A DNA stretch of 64,000 nt from assembly GCA_014529385.2 (NCBI GenBank), contig CM043948.1, positions 19,812,951 through 19,876,950 of the forward strand, in the 5' to 3' direction. The notes under the pieces are model-generated. The model saw only the letters and a list, made by a program, of their open reading frames with translations. It made no database searches and was not told the DNA's origin. Shown in pieces: positions 12,160 to 25,350 of this stretch; positions within the stretch are counted from its first letter, which is position 1, and every line of letters starts with the position of its first letter. Made by a program: the position numbers and the translations under genes. This stretch comes from Adiantum capillus-veneris. Its lineage: Eukaryota; Streptophyta; Polypodiopsida; Polypodiales; Pteridaceae.

Positions 12160-15100
12160 CTACAGCCAGAAGCCTGGCTGCCCTACAAAATACTCGAAAT
12201 AGCACATAACAAGACATAAACAAATAAATCTACATACCTGCTGAATTGCACAAATCCATAATCGAGCACAACACAAACAGATAGAGACAGAGAGCGAGAG
12301 AGAGCAAGAGAGCACGTGCCGACGCACCTCCTAGAGCGGAGTGTTGCGCCTTGGCATGGCGAGAGACAAGAGAGGAGAGGAGAAGAATAACGCAGACACT
12401 TGGTGCAATCTCCCCCCGTGCAAGAGTGACCATTTCCCTCTTGCACGTATTTCATTTATAGATTTCTTGAATGGTCAAATGTGAGTACAAACTGGCCGGC
12501 CGGTCATAAATGACCAAAGCTCATAAAAGAGCACTTGAATAATAACATGTAGATAAGATATAATATCCTTTTGCAATAGCCTAGCTTGTTCAAGCCTTTT
12601 CCACCTGTTAGCTGCAATAAATAGTAAAATGTCAATTCCATAACATACCTCTCCGTTGGAAAGCAACTGTCCTCTGTTGTGAAGATAAAAATTTGCAAAC
12701 AATACTTGTCAAAAACAATGATTAGAAATCTGTATCAACTAGTAACAAAATTCATAAAATTAGACAATATTGCTTATGCCTTCCGTCATCCACATACTAC
12801 TTATTCTAGTGTCCCATACCACTAGAATAAGCAGTATATGTCATACCTTGATGAATCAGGATATCATTGGTCACACTCATCATCAATCTCATAATGTCAA
12901 GTCTCATCACATAAACACTACCGTGATAGAATAATCATCAAATATCAAATTCCAATCTACTTCCAATTCCACAATATAAGTCCAAATCCAAATCACTTTC
13001 ATTATGTACCCAGGTAACAAAATCATACCAGTTACAGTGGTGGCCAGCCACTGCAACATGATTTTGTGATCAATTGGTGTTGCCTAAATCGGTGAATCTA
13101 CACCAATAAGACGTGCTGCCTAGATCGGCGAATCTGCACTAATGCTGCCTATATCGGCAGATCTACATTTACCATTGTGAATAGATTTGCAATTTGTCAA
13201 TGTGCTCCCTAAATCGGCGGATCTGCACAGATAATTGGTGTTGCCTAAATCGGCGAATCTACACCAAGATGAGCATGTGCACACTGCCTAAACCAACGAA
13301 TCTTTGTGCTTGTGACCAATGGACTAGACAAGACATAAAGGATAAAATATTGACCGCGTGTTGGACACAAAATTGAAGTGCATGTGTGTAGCAAGGAAGT
13401 TACAAAATGTTCTTTATAGGAGCATGTATACAACTGGATGTGAAATGATCTCAATAAAAATGCTATACAATGCAAGTATAAACCACAATGTTAGAGATGT
13501 TAGATTTCATAGCTCAAAAAATAATGCAGATAAGTAGAGGAGGTCTGTCTTTGAAAATGTCCACAGGTATATTTCATGGTGCAAAACTATATAAGGTGTC
13601 TCTGAGAGGCATCTAGAAAGAAAGCAACTCACAAGAAAGCAAATTAATTGACCATTACTAAACCAAAATATTAGACTCAAGAATTGTGCAATAGAAGTTT
13701 TAAAATACTCTTGAAATACACATAGAAATCAAATTGAAAAGCAAGCCATGTAAGCGAAGTTTGTGTACTGATGTTGTCTGAATGTGATTAGTAGGTGTGT
13801 CACGGTGCGGTAGGAGAGAGAGCTAGACAATACTGTAAAAGGCTAGGTTAGTCTGTATAAGGGTACAAGGAAAGAACCTTAGTATTTGATACAATATGGT
13901 TAGTGGTCGGTCACATGATATTCTATCCAACTCTGTGTGAATCAGTAGTAACTGAACATGTTAAAGAAGGTCAATAATAAAGTGCAATTCAAGATAAATG
14001 CTTGGATTCAATATTGTAGACTAAATAAACGTATGGGGATTAACAACTTGTAATGTGATTAAGTTTGAAAACATAACATTGAGTCCTTTGACTAGAAGGT
14101 TGTCAAGAGTTAGTAATAAACATCAAATATATAGGTCGTGGGGGTCAAAAATCATGTTGTGGCATGGTGTGGGCAAGTGTTGAACTTGACGTGCCAGAAG
14201 GACAATAGAGTGATGAGGGCGTGTATACGCGTGCAAAGCTTGAACTTCAAAGAGGTAAACTAATGAGAAATGTGAGTTTAGATCTTTATACGCAATGAAA
14301 CTAATATTTTCTTTATTAATTGTTGCCTATCATATAACCTCTATTGTTATATAATATACACCATTAAAGTATGATAAATGTTTTATTTATCTACTTATAA
14401 GGATATAATATGTTATCATTTATTACATTAATATGTTGATATATCATATTTATATAACATAATTATGATATATTAATTTTCATCTATAAAATACATAGTA
14501 TAGATAAACAATAAATTATTGTTATGTAGTATTCCCTTGTTGTATTATAATATAATATAAATTTATTGTGTATGTTATATATTTTTTACTTTGTATTGAC
14601 ATTGATTCTAGTATCTTATAATTTCATATCAATCTCGGTGGATCTAATACAATATCAGGTAACAAAATAAAATAACGTGAAGTGTAAGACTAAATCAAAG
14701 AGATAATTGCACTATTAGGAGCTCTCATCTTAATGAAGCGTTTACAAATAATGATGTGGCTTCTGACACAACTACACATGCGTTGCCCAAACCACTAACA
14801 ACCCATATTGGTCTTTGACATCCGTTCTCTCGTATGGCACCTTCGGCTTGGAGCCCAGCACTCCATTCTCCACTAGGACTTCAAGCCAATATGGTTGTCA
14901 ACCCTTTGAAGGCAGCTTTGCCTCGCCCTTACCGTGTGTGTGTGTGTGTGTTTGTTTTTTAATTATTTAAAAAAATCCCTATCAATTAAGGTACTTGTCG
15001 GCCCCTTATAGACTGCGCTATAATTGCAACCGTCTCCCTTGATAGTGTCTCACCACCCTTTTGCTTAATGCGGCCCTGCTCTTTCTGATTGCAGCTTGTC

Positions 15101-15641
15101 ACTTGATATACAACTGATGAACGTCGCGGTCCTTTGCTCTCTAGCACCCCAAGGCACCTACTATAGCACAATCTTTCCCCCATGATATTGTCCACCCTTC
15201 TTCTCTGCATTCAGCATCTGATCTGTAATGCTCTAGTGTCGACTCCCTCCTTGCTTTCAGATGCTCGCCACCTTATGACCTCTCTCCCTTCGCCAGCGTC
15301 CTTATATTGTTCAAGCTCGACACCTGCCCACTCCTCCTCACATCACCTTTCGAAATAGTACATAGCAAGACATCAACAAATAAATCTACATACCTATCGA
15401 CTCGCACAAATCCATAATCGAGCACAACACAAACAGAGAGAGACAGAGAGCGGGAGAGAGAGCAAGAGAGCACGTGCAGGCGCACCTCCTAGAGTAAATG
15501 GCCAAAGCTCATAAAAGAGCACTTGAATAATGACATGGACATAAAATATAATATCCTTTTGCAATAACCTAGCTCGGTCAAGCCTTTTCCACCTGTCCAG
15601 CTGCAATAAAAAGTAAAATTTCAATTCCATAACACTACTTG
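12153..15641. mobile_element. 3.5-kb insertion with terminal direct repeats
   Basis: The insertion interrupts the antisense frame of unit 1. Unit 2 is continuous at the matching point (about 37,300). CTACTTG occurs at both borders (12,153-12,159 and 15,635-15,641), giving a 5- to 7-bp target duplication. Direct repeats lie near its ends: 12,186-12,653 matches 15,353-15,635, the second copy lacking about 160 bp internally. The right copy ends exactly at the insertion border, as an LTR would, but the left copy starts about 26 bp inside. No coding sequence is recognised. A short (GT)n lies at about 14,935 and very AT-rich sequence at 14,290-14,640. It may be a non-autonomous LTR element, but this is uncertain. 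Confidence 0.6.
13070..13307. repeat. Six dispersed copies of a 20-24-bp motif
   Basis: The core CCTAAATCGGCGAATCT recurs at about 13,082, 13,118, 13,147, 13,207, 13,242 and 13,286, with 0-5 changes and irregular spacing (29-60 bp). Copies at 13,070 and 13,232 share about 35 bp and are flanked by TTGGTGT and ACACCAA, which are complementary. GCC and GGC inside the core can also pair, so these copies can form a nested hairpin. Confidence 0.7.
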
Positions 15642-16909
15642 AGTGGTTGTAGAAGAAGGTCCCGCTTCAATTTTTTTGTTTTTCCTTGGGTTGTTTCAAA
15701 TTTGCCTGATCCTGTTGCTAAGGCTCTTTTTCCTTTGCTTCCTCACCTTCATTCGATTTATATGTTGGTGAAGAGGGTCTTGGAGACATCTCCCCTTGTT
15801 CAGGATGTGACTCACTTTGTTGTGCAGCTTTTGCTTGCCTCTGTTGCTCAACTGCTTCTTCTTTTGCTTTTCTTTGAGCTTCTAGAGCTTCCTTAATCTT
15901 CTTCGGCCTCAGCATATATCCGCTCTGGTAAATCCTTTGGATCCTCTAGAACCTTCTTCGTGGGTTTCCTGGTCCTTAGACCCTTTATCTCCCTCAGGCT
16001 CCATTTCTCAGGGTTTTCACCTGCAACTTGGCGGCTTCTTTTGTATGATTGTTTCTCTCTTTCAAATATTGCCCTTTGTTGTTGAGGTTCTTCTTGATGA
16101 GCTGCCACAGCTTTCTTCTTCACTGCTTCCCTCCTTGCCCTCGTTTCTTCATTGTCCGACATTTTGTTGTTGTGGGCTTCCGGTGAGATTTTTGTTGATT
16201 CCTCATCTTATTTATAGACTCTTTTTGTTGATCTAGTGGTTCGTGAAGAAGGTTGAGTTGAAATGATCCATGTGTTTTGATATGGAGCTAGCGGCAAGTT
16301 GTCGACCATTTCCAATCGCATGGTATGCTATTCTTGTTAGCACTTCTGGAGCACCCAGATATGTTATCTTTCCCTCTTTCTTTGTGCCCTTCAGTGTTGT
16401 AATCACGTACTGTGCGTGATCGATAGCTTGCCTTTGTTGTCGAATTCAACACGAGTGAAAGTAGTCACAAATGCATGATTTGGATTTGTATACCGTGGCA
16501 GTCTCTTTGAAAGAAAGTGGAAATGTTGGTGGTAAAGGCGAGCTAGATCCTCCACTTGTCGTAGGATGAGATCAGAGAAGGTGGCAGCAGCAGTATCCTT
16601 AGTAAAAGTACCTGCTGTTTTTCTATCCTTGGCTCGCATTGTCATACCTTCTGTTGGCAGCTTAAGTGCCTCGGACACTATATCCTTAGTGATTACCACT
16701 TCAACTTTTTGCCCTTGCTAATCTATGATCTGAGCTGATCCATCTTCTTTGATCGTGGATAACAATTCATATGCTTTTTGGAAATCCACTCTGAGTGAAG
16801 TGTGGCTCATTTGAGTGCACTGGGTGGAAATGGTGCCAGATTTAGGCTGCAGACTCTGAAACAATAGACATTGAGGGATTTTGAGTTTTTGACATCCAAA
16901 TTTGATCAA
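15637..16909 (-). pseudogene. Antisense ORF, N-terminal part, unit 1
   Basis: Frames 16,909-16,718, 16,699-16,403, 16,162-15,893 and 15,915-15,718 on the minus strand match the N-terminal and central part of the antisense protein of unit 2. They include the RVDFQKAYELLSTIKEDGSA segment, the DLILRQVEDLARLYHQHF segment and a basic, Gln-rich segment. An in-frame stop follows QIID near 16,718. This copy has an extra short stretch (DRKTAGTFTKDTAAA) absent from unit 2. Confidence 0.6.
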
Positions 16910-19188
16910 ACTTGATTAGTTCCATGAGGTCAAAGTTGCAATTTGAACCCATTTTGGTAAAAAGTAAATAATCACAATTATTAACTTTTTCATTCAATTG
17001 TATATTTTTTGTTGCAAGCTGGTTCTAGGCATGATGTAGAGTCTGTGTGTGAAATATGGGATGATTTGGATCAAAAAATGTGACAATTAACCCAAAAATT
17101 AGACTGAAAAGCTTTTAGTGAGTTTTTTGACAAAATCAGAGTTTTTCTTGATCATTTTGACTCATAATTAACATGTGGCACGTAATAGATGTGTACAAGT
17201 GATAGGTGAAGTGAAAAGATGAATGTCAAGACAAAATTGCAGAAAATGTAAATAATTATGATTATTTATAGCAATCAAGTTTTTTGCATGAAATGACAAG
17301 TTGATGACCTAAACATCTTTAATACATCTAGAACAAGTCCTAAAATGAATTTGGTAAACCTTGGTCATGTCGGCATCACTTCGTGCTCTTGTCAACTCTT
17401 GAAATCGCCGATTTTTGTGACTACTTTGCCTGTAGAGTTGGTTGGTTACTTTTGAAGCCATCGACTTGTCCGTTACATAGTCCTGATGCTGCTCACCTAG
17501 TTTGGGCCCATTCGGAATCAGTTTGACTTTATATGTCAAATTTGACACTTTGTAGCCTTCTAGCTATTTTCTACTATTTGAGAGCTTGCCTTGACTATTT
17601 TCATGAAACCATCTAGGTACATTGTGTATAGACCTCGTCTATAAGATGCCCATGGAGTCAGAATTCAATTCTAGCATGTGGCGAAAACCTAGATTATTTA
17701 CTTGGGACCCCCTAGACCCCTGCCAAATGGTCATCTAACGATATCGAAATGTTCTATTATCAAGCGGGTCCAATTCCGTTGAGCTGACAGGCCGCTATGA
17801 TCAATTTTGTATCGTAGGAGTTTGTGTGCAGCTGGGATTTTAGGGTTTTTTCTTGAGCCTAGACTTGCTACCCGGCCATATAGAAATGTTCTTTGATGAG
17901 TTTAGAACTTACCCCTTATGCCTCGTCTGAGACGGCGTTGTAAATGGGCGATTGTGGACTCCGAAAATCGCGCGCGAAGAAGGCAAAAAGCTCTCTCCTC
18001 CAAGAGTGACTAGTGGAAATGAGGTGATTTTGGGCTACCTTTGATATCTATACTCTCACTTCCCAAACTATTTTTCCCCAGATTCCCCTGTTAGTCCTAC
18101 TAGGCCGTGAAATCTACGTTATACTCAAACATTTCTTCAATCGGATTCTACTAGCTCATTCTGCAAGAACTTGCAAAAGCATGCCTTGGCGGCCTAATTT
18201 AGGCTTCCCGCTTCCATTTGTCTTTTTTATTGAAAATTTTTGTGCCTATCCGCCTTGTTCTTCTAATCATCAGCGTATCTTCAGTTACTCCATCGGAGCT
18301 CATTTGCTATTTATTATTAATTTTTTACCTGTTTATTGAAAAACTTCAAAGAAAATAATAAAATGCACTAAAAAAGCAAAGTGAAAAATCAATAATTGAG
18401 AAAATCCATTGAAGAGCACTAGTTTATTGCTTTTTGGTGGATTTCTCCATTTTTAAGCTCCAATATCAAGAAAAATGATGAAAATAAGCAAAAAAGGCTA
18501 TTCTTTAATGTATTTTCTGATAGTACATACATTATTTACACTCATCAGAGAGATGTTCACAATTAAAATTCTCCTATTGATGATTTTTTAAGGGCATTAT
18601 TAGGTAATTTTACAAAAAATCACACGTTAACATCCAACTTTTTCCTCCCTCTTCAAACACTACCCTTAATTACTGAAGTTCCCTTCCACCCCTCCTAGAT
18701 GGAGTACTCCAAGATGATTGTGTGCATGGGCTGAACAATTCTGTCCATGCATAGCCGTGGTTGGCTCTACCATGCTTTAAATATCAGTGCAAATCAAAGC
18801 AGTATGTCGTGCAAGAGTTGGGACATGAGTAATTAACTCATTAGGAAGTGAATGGGGTATAGGAGGGCCTCTTTATTTGGCAGTTTAAGGGAATCCTTAA
18901 AGCTTAATCCAAGCTTGACCAAGCCTAAAAGAGAGGGCAAAAAGGCCTATGCTGAGATTTTCTTAAAATCCATTTCCATATTTTGAATTTGAAAATAGTC
19001 TATTTAGTAACCCCCTATTAAAAAAGCATATTTCTACATTCTCTCACTGCATTCTCTCTCTAAAACATGAGTCAACTCTCTCTGTTTCTTTCCCCCCTTT
19101 TCTCTCATGTCACTTCCTCTTCCAATCATTAAGGAACATTCTTGGCTGCCTCTTTCTGAAAAAGTGCAGATCCTTCAAGGTTGCAGAT

Positions 19189-19236
19189 ATGTCCTCTCTC
19201 CCACTCTCTCTTCCTTTATTGTCTTTCTATCCCCCA

Positions 19237-19318
<82 letters not shown>

Positions 19319-19329
19319 ATCTATCTCTT

Positions 19330-19360
<31 letters not shown>

Positions 19361-19391
19361 CTATCTCTCTCTCATGCTTCTCCCACTCCAG

Positions 19392-19453
<62 letters not shown>

Positions 19454-19480
19454 GCTTCTCCCACTCCAGCTCCAGCTGAG
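19189..19480 (+). repeat. (CT)n tract, copy 2 (two blocks)
   Basis: Two (CT)n blocks (about 19,241-19,374 with CTAT interruptions, and 19,395-19,452) are separated and followed by the same CATGCTTCTCCCACTCCAGC segment. A local duplication therefore doubled the tract relative to copies 1 and 3. Confidence 0.85.
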
Positions 19481-19717
19481 TGCAATGGAAAACTCCATTA
19501 CCTCTGTGTGCACTAGCATTTCTCTCTCTACACTCATAAACAACAATTCAAATTCAAGGGAGATTGAGTTGCACTCCCTCTCTTTCTTCCCTCCACAACA
19601 TAATCCTTTTCTCCTACCTCTGAGTACTCTCCACTTCTTTCCTCCGTAGCCACCTTCAACTGTTTGTAGCAGTCACCATTACACATTCTCACTAATTTTC
19701 TTGATTAACTAACACAA

Positions 19718-20360
19718 ATGTCATTCAATCCCCTACCACTGCAAGAAATTACTAATAAGTCAAAACGATATCGATTAAATGTTGCTTTAGAGGAGGAGTA
19801 CACTACTGTGCGACTTGGCACATCTAATCTTAATGTTGGAGACCAGCTACAGAACCATGGATGCAAGGAAATCAACTTATGGGTTGATGGCCATATTTAC
19901 CCTGGAGATCCAGTGACCAATGCATCACCACCTTTTTGTAATGTCACTGAGCTACTGCGTTTTATTGGAGATGGGAGAGACAAACAATTTGGCTACTGCT
20001 GGAGATTACATTCAGCTTTTCTCAATGAAAGGGGAGCAAGAAAACATCTTTGTGCTGCCTATTCATCATTGCAAGAGAAATACGTGAAGTCAGAGAGGAA
20101 GCCAATGAGAAGACGAAGCAGCTAAATGACGAGATGTCAAAGCTTATCAAGAAGGCAGAGCATCAAGAAATGTAGCAAGAGCGTCATCTAGACAATTATG
20201 TTCAGCTACAACACACTACACGTATTATGCACCGGCGAATCGATCATCTCACACACATTCCATTGGGCTATCACATTTGCAAGCGCAAGAGACGTGTGAT
20301 GTCTATGCTATCTTCAAGCGGTGGAGCTCAAAAGAAACGTATTCGTCAAACTCGATAGGA
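19718..20360 (+). pseudogene. Captured first exon of unknown gene, copy 2
   Basis: A 135-aa open frame (MSFNPLPLQEITNKSK start) is closely similar to copies at 4,287 and 39,279. It shares copy 1's one-base loss near its end, so the coiled-coil extension is out of frame. The basic tail ends near 20,358. As in copy 1, sequence after it switches to the block containing a minus-strand gag fragment, with no continuing exons. Confidence 0.6.
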
Positions 20361-20513
20361 ATACAAATGAAATCTTAGGGGGCATTCATGTGGAGGGTGC
20401 CCTGGAGAGAGGCATGACCTACACCAAACCATAGCCTTAGTCTCCTACTTAGACTTGAGCTCTTCTAGTTTTCACTTGATCTCTTTCAATGCCTTGTGAT
20501 GTGGGGGCTTCTC

Positions 20514-21500
20514 CTATCTAAGAGACATTGATTTCTCCTCTTGAAGAGCGCGTTGTAGTTTTAGGGCTTCAAGTTCCCTACGTAAAGAAGTCAAAGGGTT
20601 AGAAGGACTCTTCAAGAGTACAAAGGAAATCTCTACCTGAGAAGAGTCGATAAAGAGCTTCCTTGCCGCCTCTATCCTAGTAGCAGTCGTAACAAACTCC
20701 TCCAAGGTGGCATCAGGTGGAAGATTCTCTCTGAGTGTTTGCTGAGAAGTTTTTGGAAGAGCCTTCTCTACCCATTTCTTGACCCTGAACTCACCTAGTA
20801 GCTAAGGAAGCTTAGAGACCAGAGACTTTGTTCGGGTCATGAGTTTTGCAAAAGTCTCTTTCGGCTGAAGTAGTAGGTTGGCCAACTCATCCAGAACCTT
20901 TTCTTGGAAATCTCCTGGTCTGAAAGCCTCACAAAATCGTTTTCTTGATGTAGCCCAAGTAGTAAAGTGGTTCTCTGCAAACTGAACCACTTGTCGCTAT
21001 TCCATCCAAGGTGATGGGAAGAGTACTAAGCAGGCATCTTCTTGGTTGAGGCCATGACCTCTGCAGAGAAACAAAAAACTCCAGGCATGGTCATCATCAT
21101 CCTTTGCGGAGAAACCTTTGAAAGTCAGAAACTTAATATTAACCTTAGCTAGGACACTTGTGAGCTCTTCCATGGCTGTTTGTGCGGGATCTTGTTGCAC
21201 CAGAGCTTGCTGTAACACAGTGGGTGAGAATATTATTAATGAGGGTAATTGGGGAGGTGTATATCTAGTTGAAAGAGAATGTAGGGGTAGTGGGGCTTGT
21301 GGACTTTTTCTTGGTTTAGGGTTGATGCTTCCTGTGGTAATAATAGTGGGCTTTGTTGCTCTTTGGATTGCCTTGTATGTGTCATGCAGTAACCAAAAGC
21401 CCACCCAAGCTTTAGACATGAAGACCTTTAACTTGCTGAAAACTAGTCCAAGGCGAGCGACATTGGAACACTTGGCTGGGCTTGGTTGGCTGGGCTTCAA
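20514..21500 (-). pseudogene. Minus-strand retroelement gag fragment, unit 2
   Basis: Frames 21,500-20,997, 20,990-20,802 and 20,705-20,514 are successive pieces of one Gag-like polypeptide. In order they give a Pro/Ser-rich N-terminus, MEELTSVLAKVNIKFLTFKG, a capsid-like segment (HFTTWATSRKRFCEAFRPGD, DELANLLLQPKETFAKLM), and LEEFVTTATRIEAARKLF. The YxxFLxxLxxLxQPxxxxxxY type pattern supports a retrotransposon Gag capsid. Stops at about 20,995 and 20,800 and a break near 20,720 make it inactive. Confidence 0.6.
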
Positions 21501-22442
21501 CGAGAGAGACTAGACCAAGGCAAGTGAGTGGCTAGACCTGGACCACTTGGCTGGACCTAGCCCAGAGAGACTAGACCAGTAGGTGTAGAGCTAAAACTAA
21601 GCCAACACAGTCAAACTCAATAGAGCAATACAAGTAGAGAGTTGAACCCAGCAGCTCCTCCACTTCATTCTTCTGTCTATACGAAGTGAGATCTGAGTTG
21701 AGGTCCCATCGGGCGTGCCTAAAATGAGAGCACATGTAGTGGACATAAAGTGTCGTGCCCTCTATAGTGGGTGCTCCTTAGTGCAATGTGCATGATATCA
21801 TCTCCACAAAATGCATACACAGAAGACAAAGAGCAACAGAGCAAGAACAACATAGCAACAACAGTACGACTTAGCAGATGACATCGACAAACTCAAAGAA
21901 ATCGATACAAAATTTGGCATGCTAGCACACTCAGCTCTAGCCCAGATCTCATGGGTACAATGCGGGTGTTGAGGCTCAAATGTGCAGGGATGTTCCATAC
22001 GTGTTGTGTACAACTCCAGATGAGAGACTCTAGATGACTCACCACACAAAAGTAGATGATGATGCGTACCCACAACTGGAACCAACCACTCATATGTATC
22101 TCACCAACAGTTGGCAGATATGCCAATCAAGCTAAGCCTATCTCCTAATCGAGGTGGTGGTGATCTCGCCATGGTATCCACTAGACCACCATCCATAACA
22201 TTTTCCATGTGTCATTGCCTAGGCGATAGTCCGCCCAGCGTGAACTCAAGCCCAACTGCAACTAAATACTTGTCCCATATGAGTGACATTGTAGCCCTAC
22301 TACATGGAGATAGAGGCACGTAGTCTTGGTCGCTGGCATCCGACATTGTTGCACGGCACTAGTGATGTGGTGCACCCTCTAGGGATGTTTCCACATGGCT
22401 CTCAAGAGCCACCCTTTTTATTGAAGAGAGGACCCCCACGAG

Positions 22443-22468
22443 GGGTTGTCACAGCACCGTGACAACCC
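22443..22468. repeat. Perfect 10-bp inverted repeat, unit 2 copy
   Basis: This is the same GGGTTGTCAC / GTGACAACCC hairpin as at 7,017-7,042. Both arms and loop are unchanged, although nearby positions differ between units. Confidence 0.65.
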
Positions 22469-23156
22469 TCTAGACGGGGCAGTCATAGAAGTGCAAGCTA
22501 AGTCCAACCGGAAATAAAAGTGTGTGCTCGTACATGCAATATCGTGTTAAAAATAGCAAGGCAAGGAGTCCAAAGATAGCACAAGTTACACACACGCCCT
22601 AAAATAAAAAAATTAACACAACTTGTTTTTGGGTATTCACAAAGGAGAGGGAGGCATTCACAAGGAGAACTTTTGGCGTTCAAGAGCAAGAGGAGACTCT
22701 TTGAGCAGGAAGAGAAAGGGATAGAGAGTTCTTGGGAGATTGATCGGAGGAGAGCTTCACTTTCATCATTGCGAGATCTACCTATTATGCCGGGCGCTCT
22801 CCATCAACTTTGAGTGTTTGGATTCAGTTTGTGCTAGGCGAATTGGGATTAAAACCTTTTGTAGAGGAGCTTAAACTGCTTAATCTCAATTTTTGCAATT
22901 AACAATGTTGTTAATGGCACCAATTTGGCAATTGAGCACGACTCTCTCCCGTGATTTTAAGTTCAATTGTTCTAGTGTTTTACTTGCATTCAAAAGTGGT
23001 CTTTTGTCTATTTTTCAATGTCGTGCATCTACCTCATCTCTCTTTTCTCATAGTCATCAACCAGGCTGTCCTGACTCACCTTTCAAACACATATCCCTCG
23101 AGAACTTGGTGAGCCTAATATGAAATGAGCCAGGGTGGGAATTTTTGCTGAGAAAT

Positions 23157-23988
23157 ATGTCTACATCGGAGGGGGCAGCCATGCAACAGATGATGCAGCA
23201 GTTTGCAGCTTATATGTTGCAACAACAGGCTTACCAATAACATCATAATCTCTGTAGGAACGGATTTGCAGAGTTCAACAACCAGTCACAGATAAATTAC
23301 AGCAGTTTGAAGGCCTGGATATTAGCAAATTTTTCAATATCTACGAGCAAAAAATGTAAGATAATGGAATTCATGATCAGAATGTAGTGGAAGGATTTCA
23401 TCTAATTGCAGTGCCGGAAATTAAGGGCCGAATTAAAGAGATTTACGCAGCTCAAGGACCAAATTGGCAGGAGTTCAAGAAGGCACTATTGGAAGAATAT
23501 TTTCTTGAGGATTCACAAAGGGTAACCACACAAAGCTTCATAAAGTGGGTGCAGAACAAGAATAAAAGTTTATCTACACAAGAGCTGCTACAAGAATTTG
23601 AGAAGAAATTTGACCAATTATCCTTGGTAGAGCAACACTCGATGAAAGATCAAAAGGTTGAATTGTTTATTTAGGCTGCTGATCCGCGGATTCAGAAGAT
23701 TTTGGTACAATTTTTGAAAGATTCAACACGTGAATTGGGATTAATGTATGATTGGAAGATAGTGACTAAAGTGGTGAATAAACGATAGATGAGGGTTGAC
23801 AAGTGAATTGTATCTCATGTCATGGATGTTGCTGAAGAGGACACGAGGGAGAGATCATCCTCAATAGTACCCAAGGTGGAGGAGCGAGTTCTCGAAGAAC
23901 TAGTGAAAGGTACTCAAGAATTAAACTTGAATTCAAAAGCTATGAAACTTGAGGGATTAGCTATAAAGGGATGTACATATGAGCCTAA
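23157..23988 (+). pseudogene. Gag of the unit-2 gag-pro, 5' part
   Basis: ATG at 23,157 opens a Gln/Met-rich start (MSTSEGAAMQQMMQQF), then a stop about 27 codons later. The body resumes at about 23,270. The capsid-like frame 23,387-23,674 (EGFHLIAVPEIKGRIKEIYA, PNWQEFKKALLEEYFLED) is intact for 95 aa. It is broken at 23,672 and again near 23,786. The reading is cut at 23,988 by the nested Tat element and resumes at 33,205. Confidence 0.75.
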
Positions 23989-23992
23989 GCAA

Positions 23993-25305
23993 TGATGGGG
24001 GCTTTTCACAAGCCAAGCTCCCATACCCCTCTTCTCTCGTCCCCACCCCATGAAAACCCCCTCTTAGGGAGGGAGTGATAAAAGACATTGGAAAAAGTAA
24101 GAAAATAAAGTATGATTATGTAAATATATGAGAAAGGTAAAATAGGCCAGCTCATGCCTGCGGGGCAGCCCATCTCCACCTTGCCTCCTTTTTCTTCACT
24201 GTTGCCCCGCCGTGTGTCCCTTTTCCTCTCCTCCACTCAAAAGGTCAACCCCCTCTCTCTTCCCCTTGTCCTTTCTCCTTTCTCTCTCCCCTCAAGCTAC
24301 CCCACCTCTCACCAATAATGCATTCTAACTCACCAATAATGCACCCTAACTCACATGCAACTTACCCTATCTTCCAAAATAGTATACCCCACCCCCCCTT
24401 TCTCTCTCCTATCATATCCCATGACCCAAATACCCCCCCCCTCTCTCTAAAGGGCGCCATGTCTCTTGTCTTGTAGCTAAATAACCTCCCCCACACTCAC
24501 ACACACTCAGTTTCACTAAAAAAAGTGCCCACAGACCCATCCCCACCCGGTGGTTACCTGATTTTTCTTGTGTTCACACACAACTGCACACAGATTCACC
24601 TCTGAACACACTCCTCTCTCTCCCCTCTTGTAATTACTTTATTCTCCATGTCACCTCTCACTTTTTTTCATCAACCCATCTCTCTCTCTTAGTCTCTCTC
24701 TCATGAGACTGCTGTTCTGGCACATATACACACGGCCAGACAAGTGGGGCCCACAATCACATGGCCTATGTAGATAATGATTTCTTCATTTCTAAATTCT
24801 AGAATTTCTCCCCCCCCTCCTCCCCTATATAAAGAGGGATCACCATCACACAAAAACACATAACATCACCAAAGAACACACTATGCATTGTGTGTGCCTA
24901 GTGCACACACACACACCCACACCATCACCATCACCGCAATCACCATGCTTGTCTTGAGCATGACCTCTACACCCTTGGCTATGGAAGATGAAGGGCAACT
25001 AAATGAAGGATGATGGCCATAATCCTCGTGCAAGTCTTCGCCATCAACTCCCACCTATCCGCCATGTGCTCTACCACTCTCTCCCTTCTCATTCCCCTAC
25101 CCTATGCTCCCCATTTCATCGCCTAATTCTCTAAATAAAGCTTGAGGTTTTGTGATTATGTTTTCTTGCAATGTTTTGCCCATGTGAGGTGTGTGGAATC
25201 GCCACCTAGTGTTGTGTTTTGGAGTGAGCTTGTGTATGTGTGAAGGGTATGCGGATTCGCCATCCTTTTGTGATGCCTAAGTCCTAAGCCGCTATACCCC
25301 CTCCC

Positions 25306-25350
<45 letters not shown>

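Larger units (their letters stand above)
1600..16880 (+). repeat. Tandem composite retroelement unit 1
   Basis: This segment repeats, block by block and in the same order, in 16,881-38,465. The order is: non-coding block (1,600-3,780); (CT)n tract plus short exon (3,786-4,920); minus-strand gag fragment (4,940-6,100); leader-like sequence with a 10-bp palindrome (6,300-7,300); plus-strand gag-pro (7,380-9,480); non-coding (9,480-10,300); minus-strand coiled-coil frame (10,385-16,909). Unit-specific changes are a MITE at 2,568-2,785, an insertion of about 3.47 kb at 12,160-15,636, and deletions of about 230 bp near 1,650 and about 460 bp near 7,380 relative to unit 2. The pattern fits an LTR-internal-LTR-internal-LTR array or a simple tandem duplication. 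I could not find a convincing primer binding site or polypurine tract for it. Confidence 0.75.

Noticed and set aside
13070-13307. CRISPR-like array
   Set aside because: Spacing is irregular, repeats are diverged, and the genome is eukaryotic; it is a dispersed motif within a mobile element.
16881-20360. Calling the 3.5-kb shared block an LTR outright
   Set aside because: There is no TG...CA pair, target duplication, primer site or polypurine tract at its borders, so tandem duplication remains equally likely.
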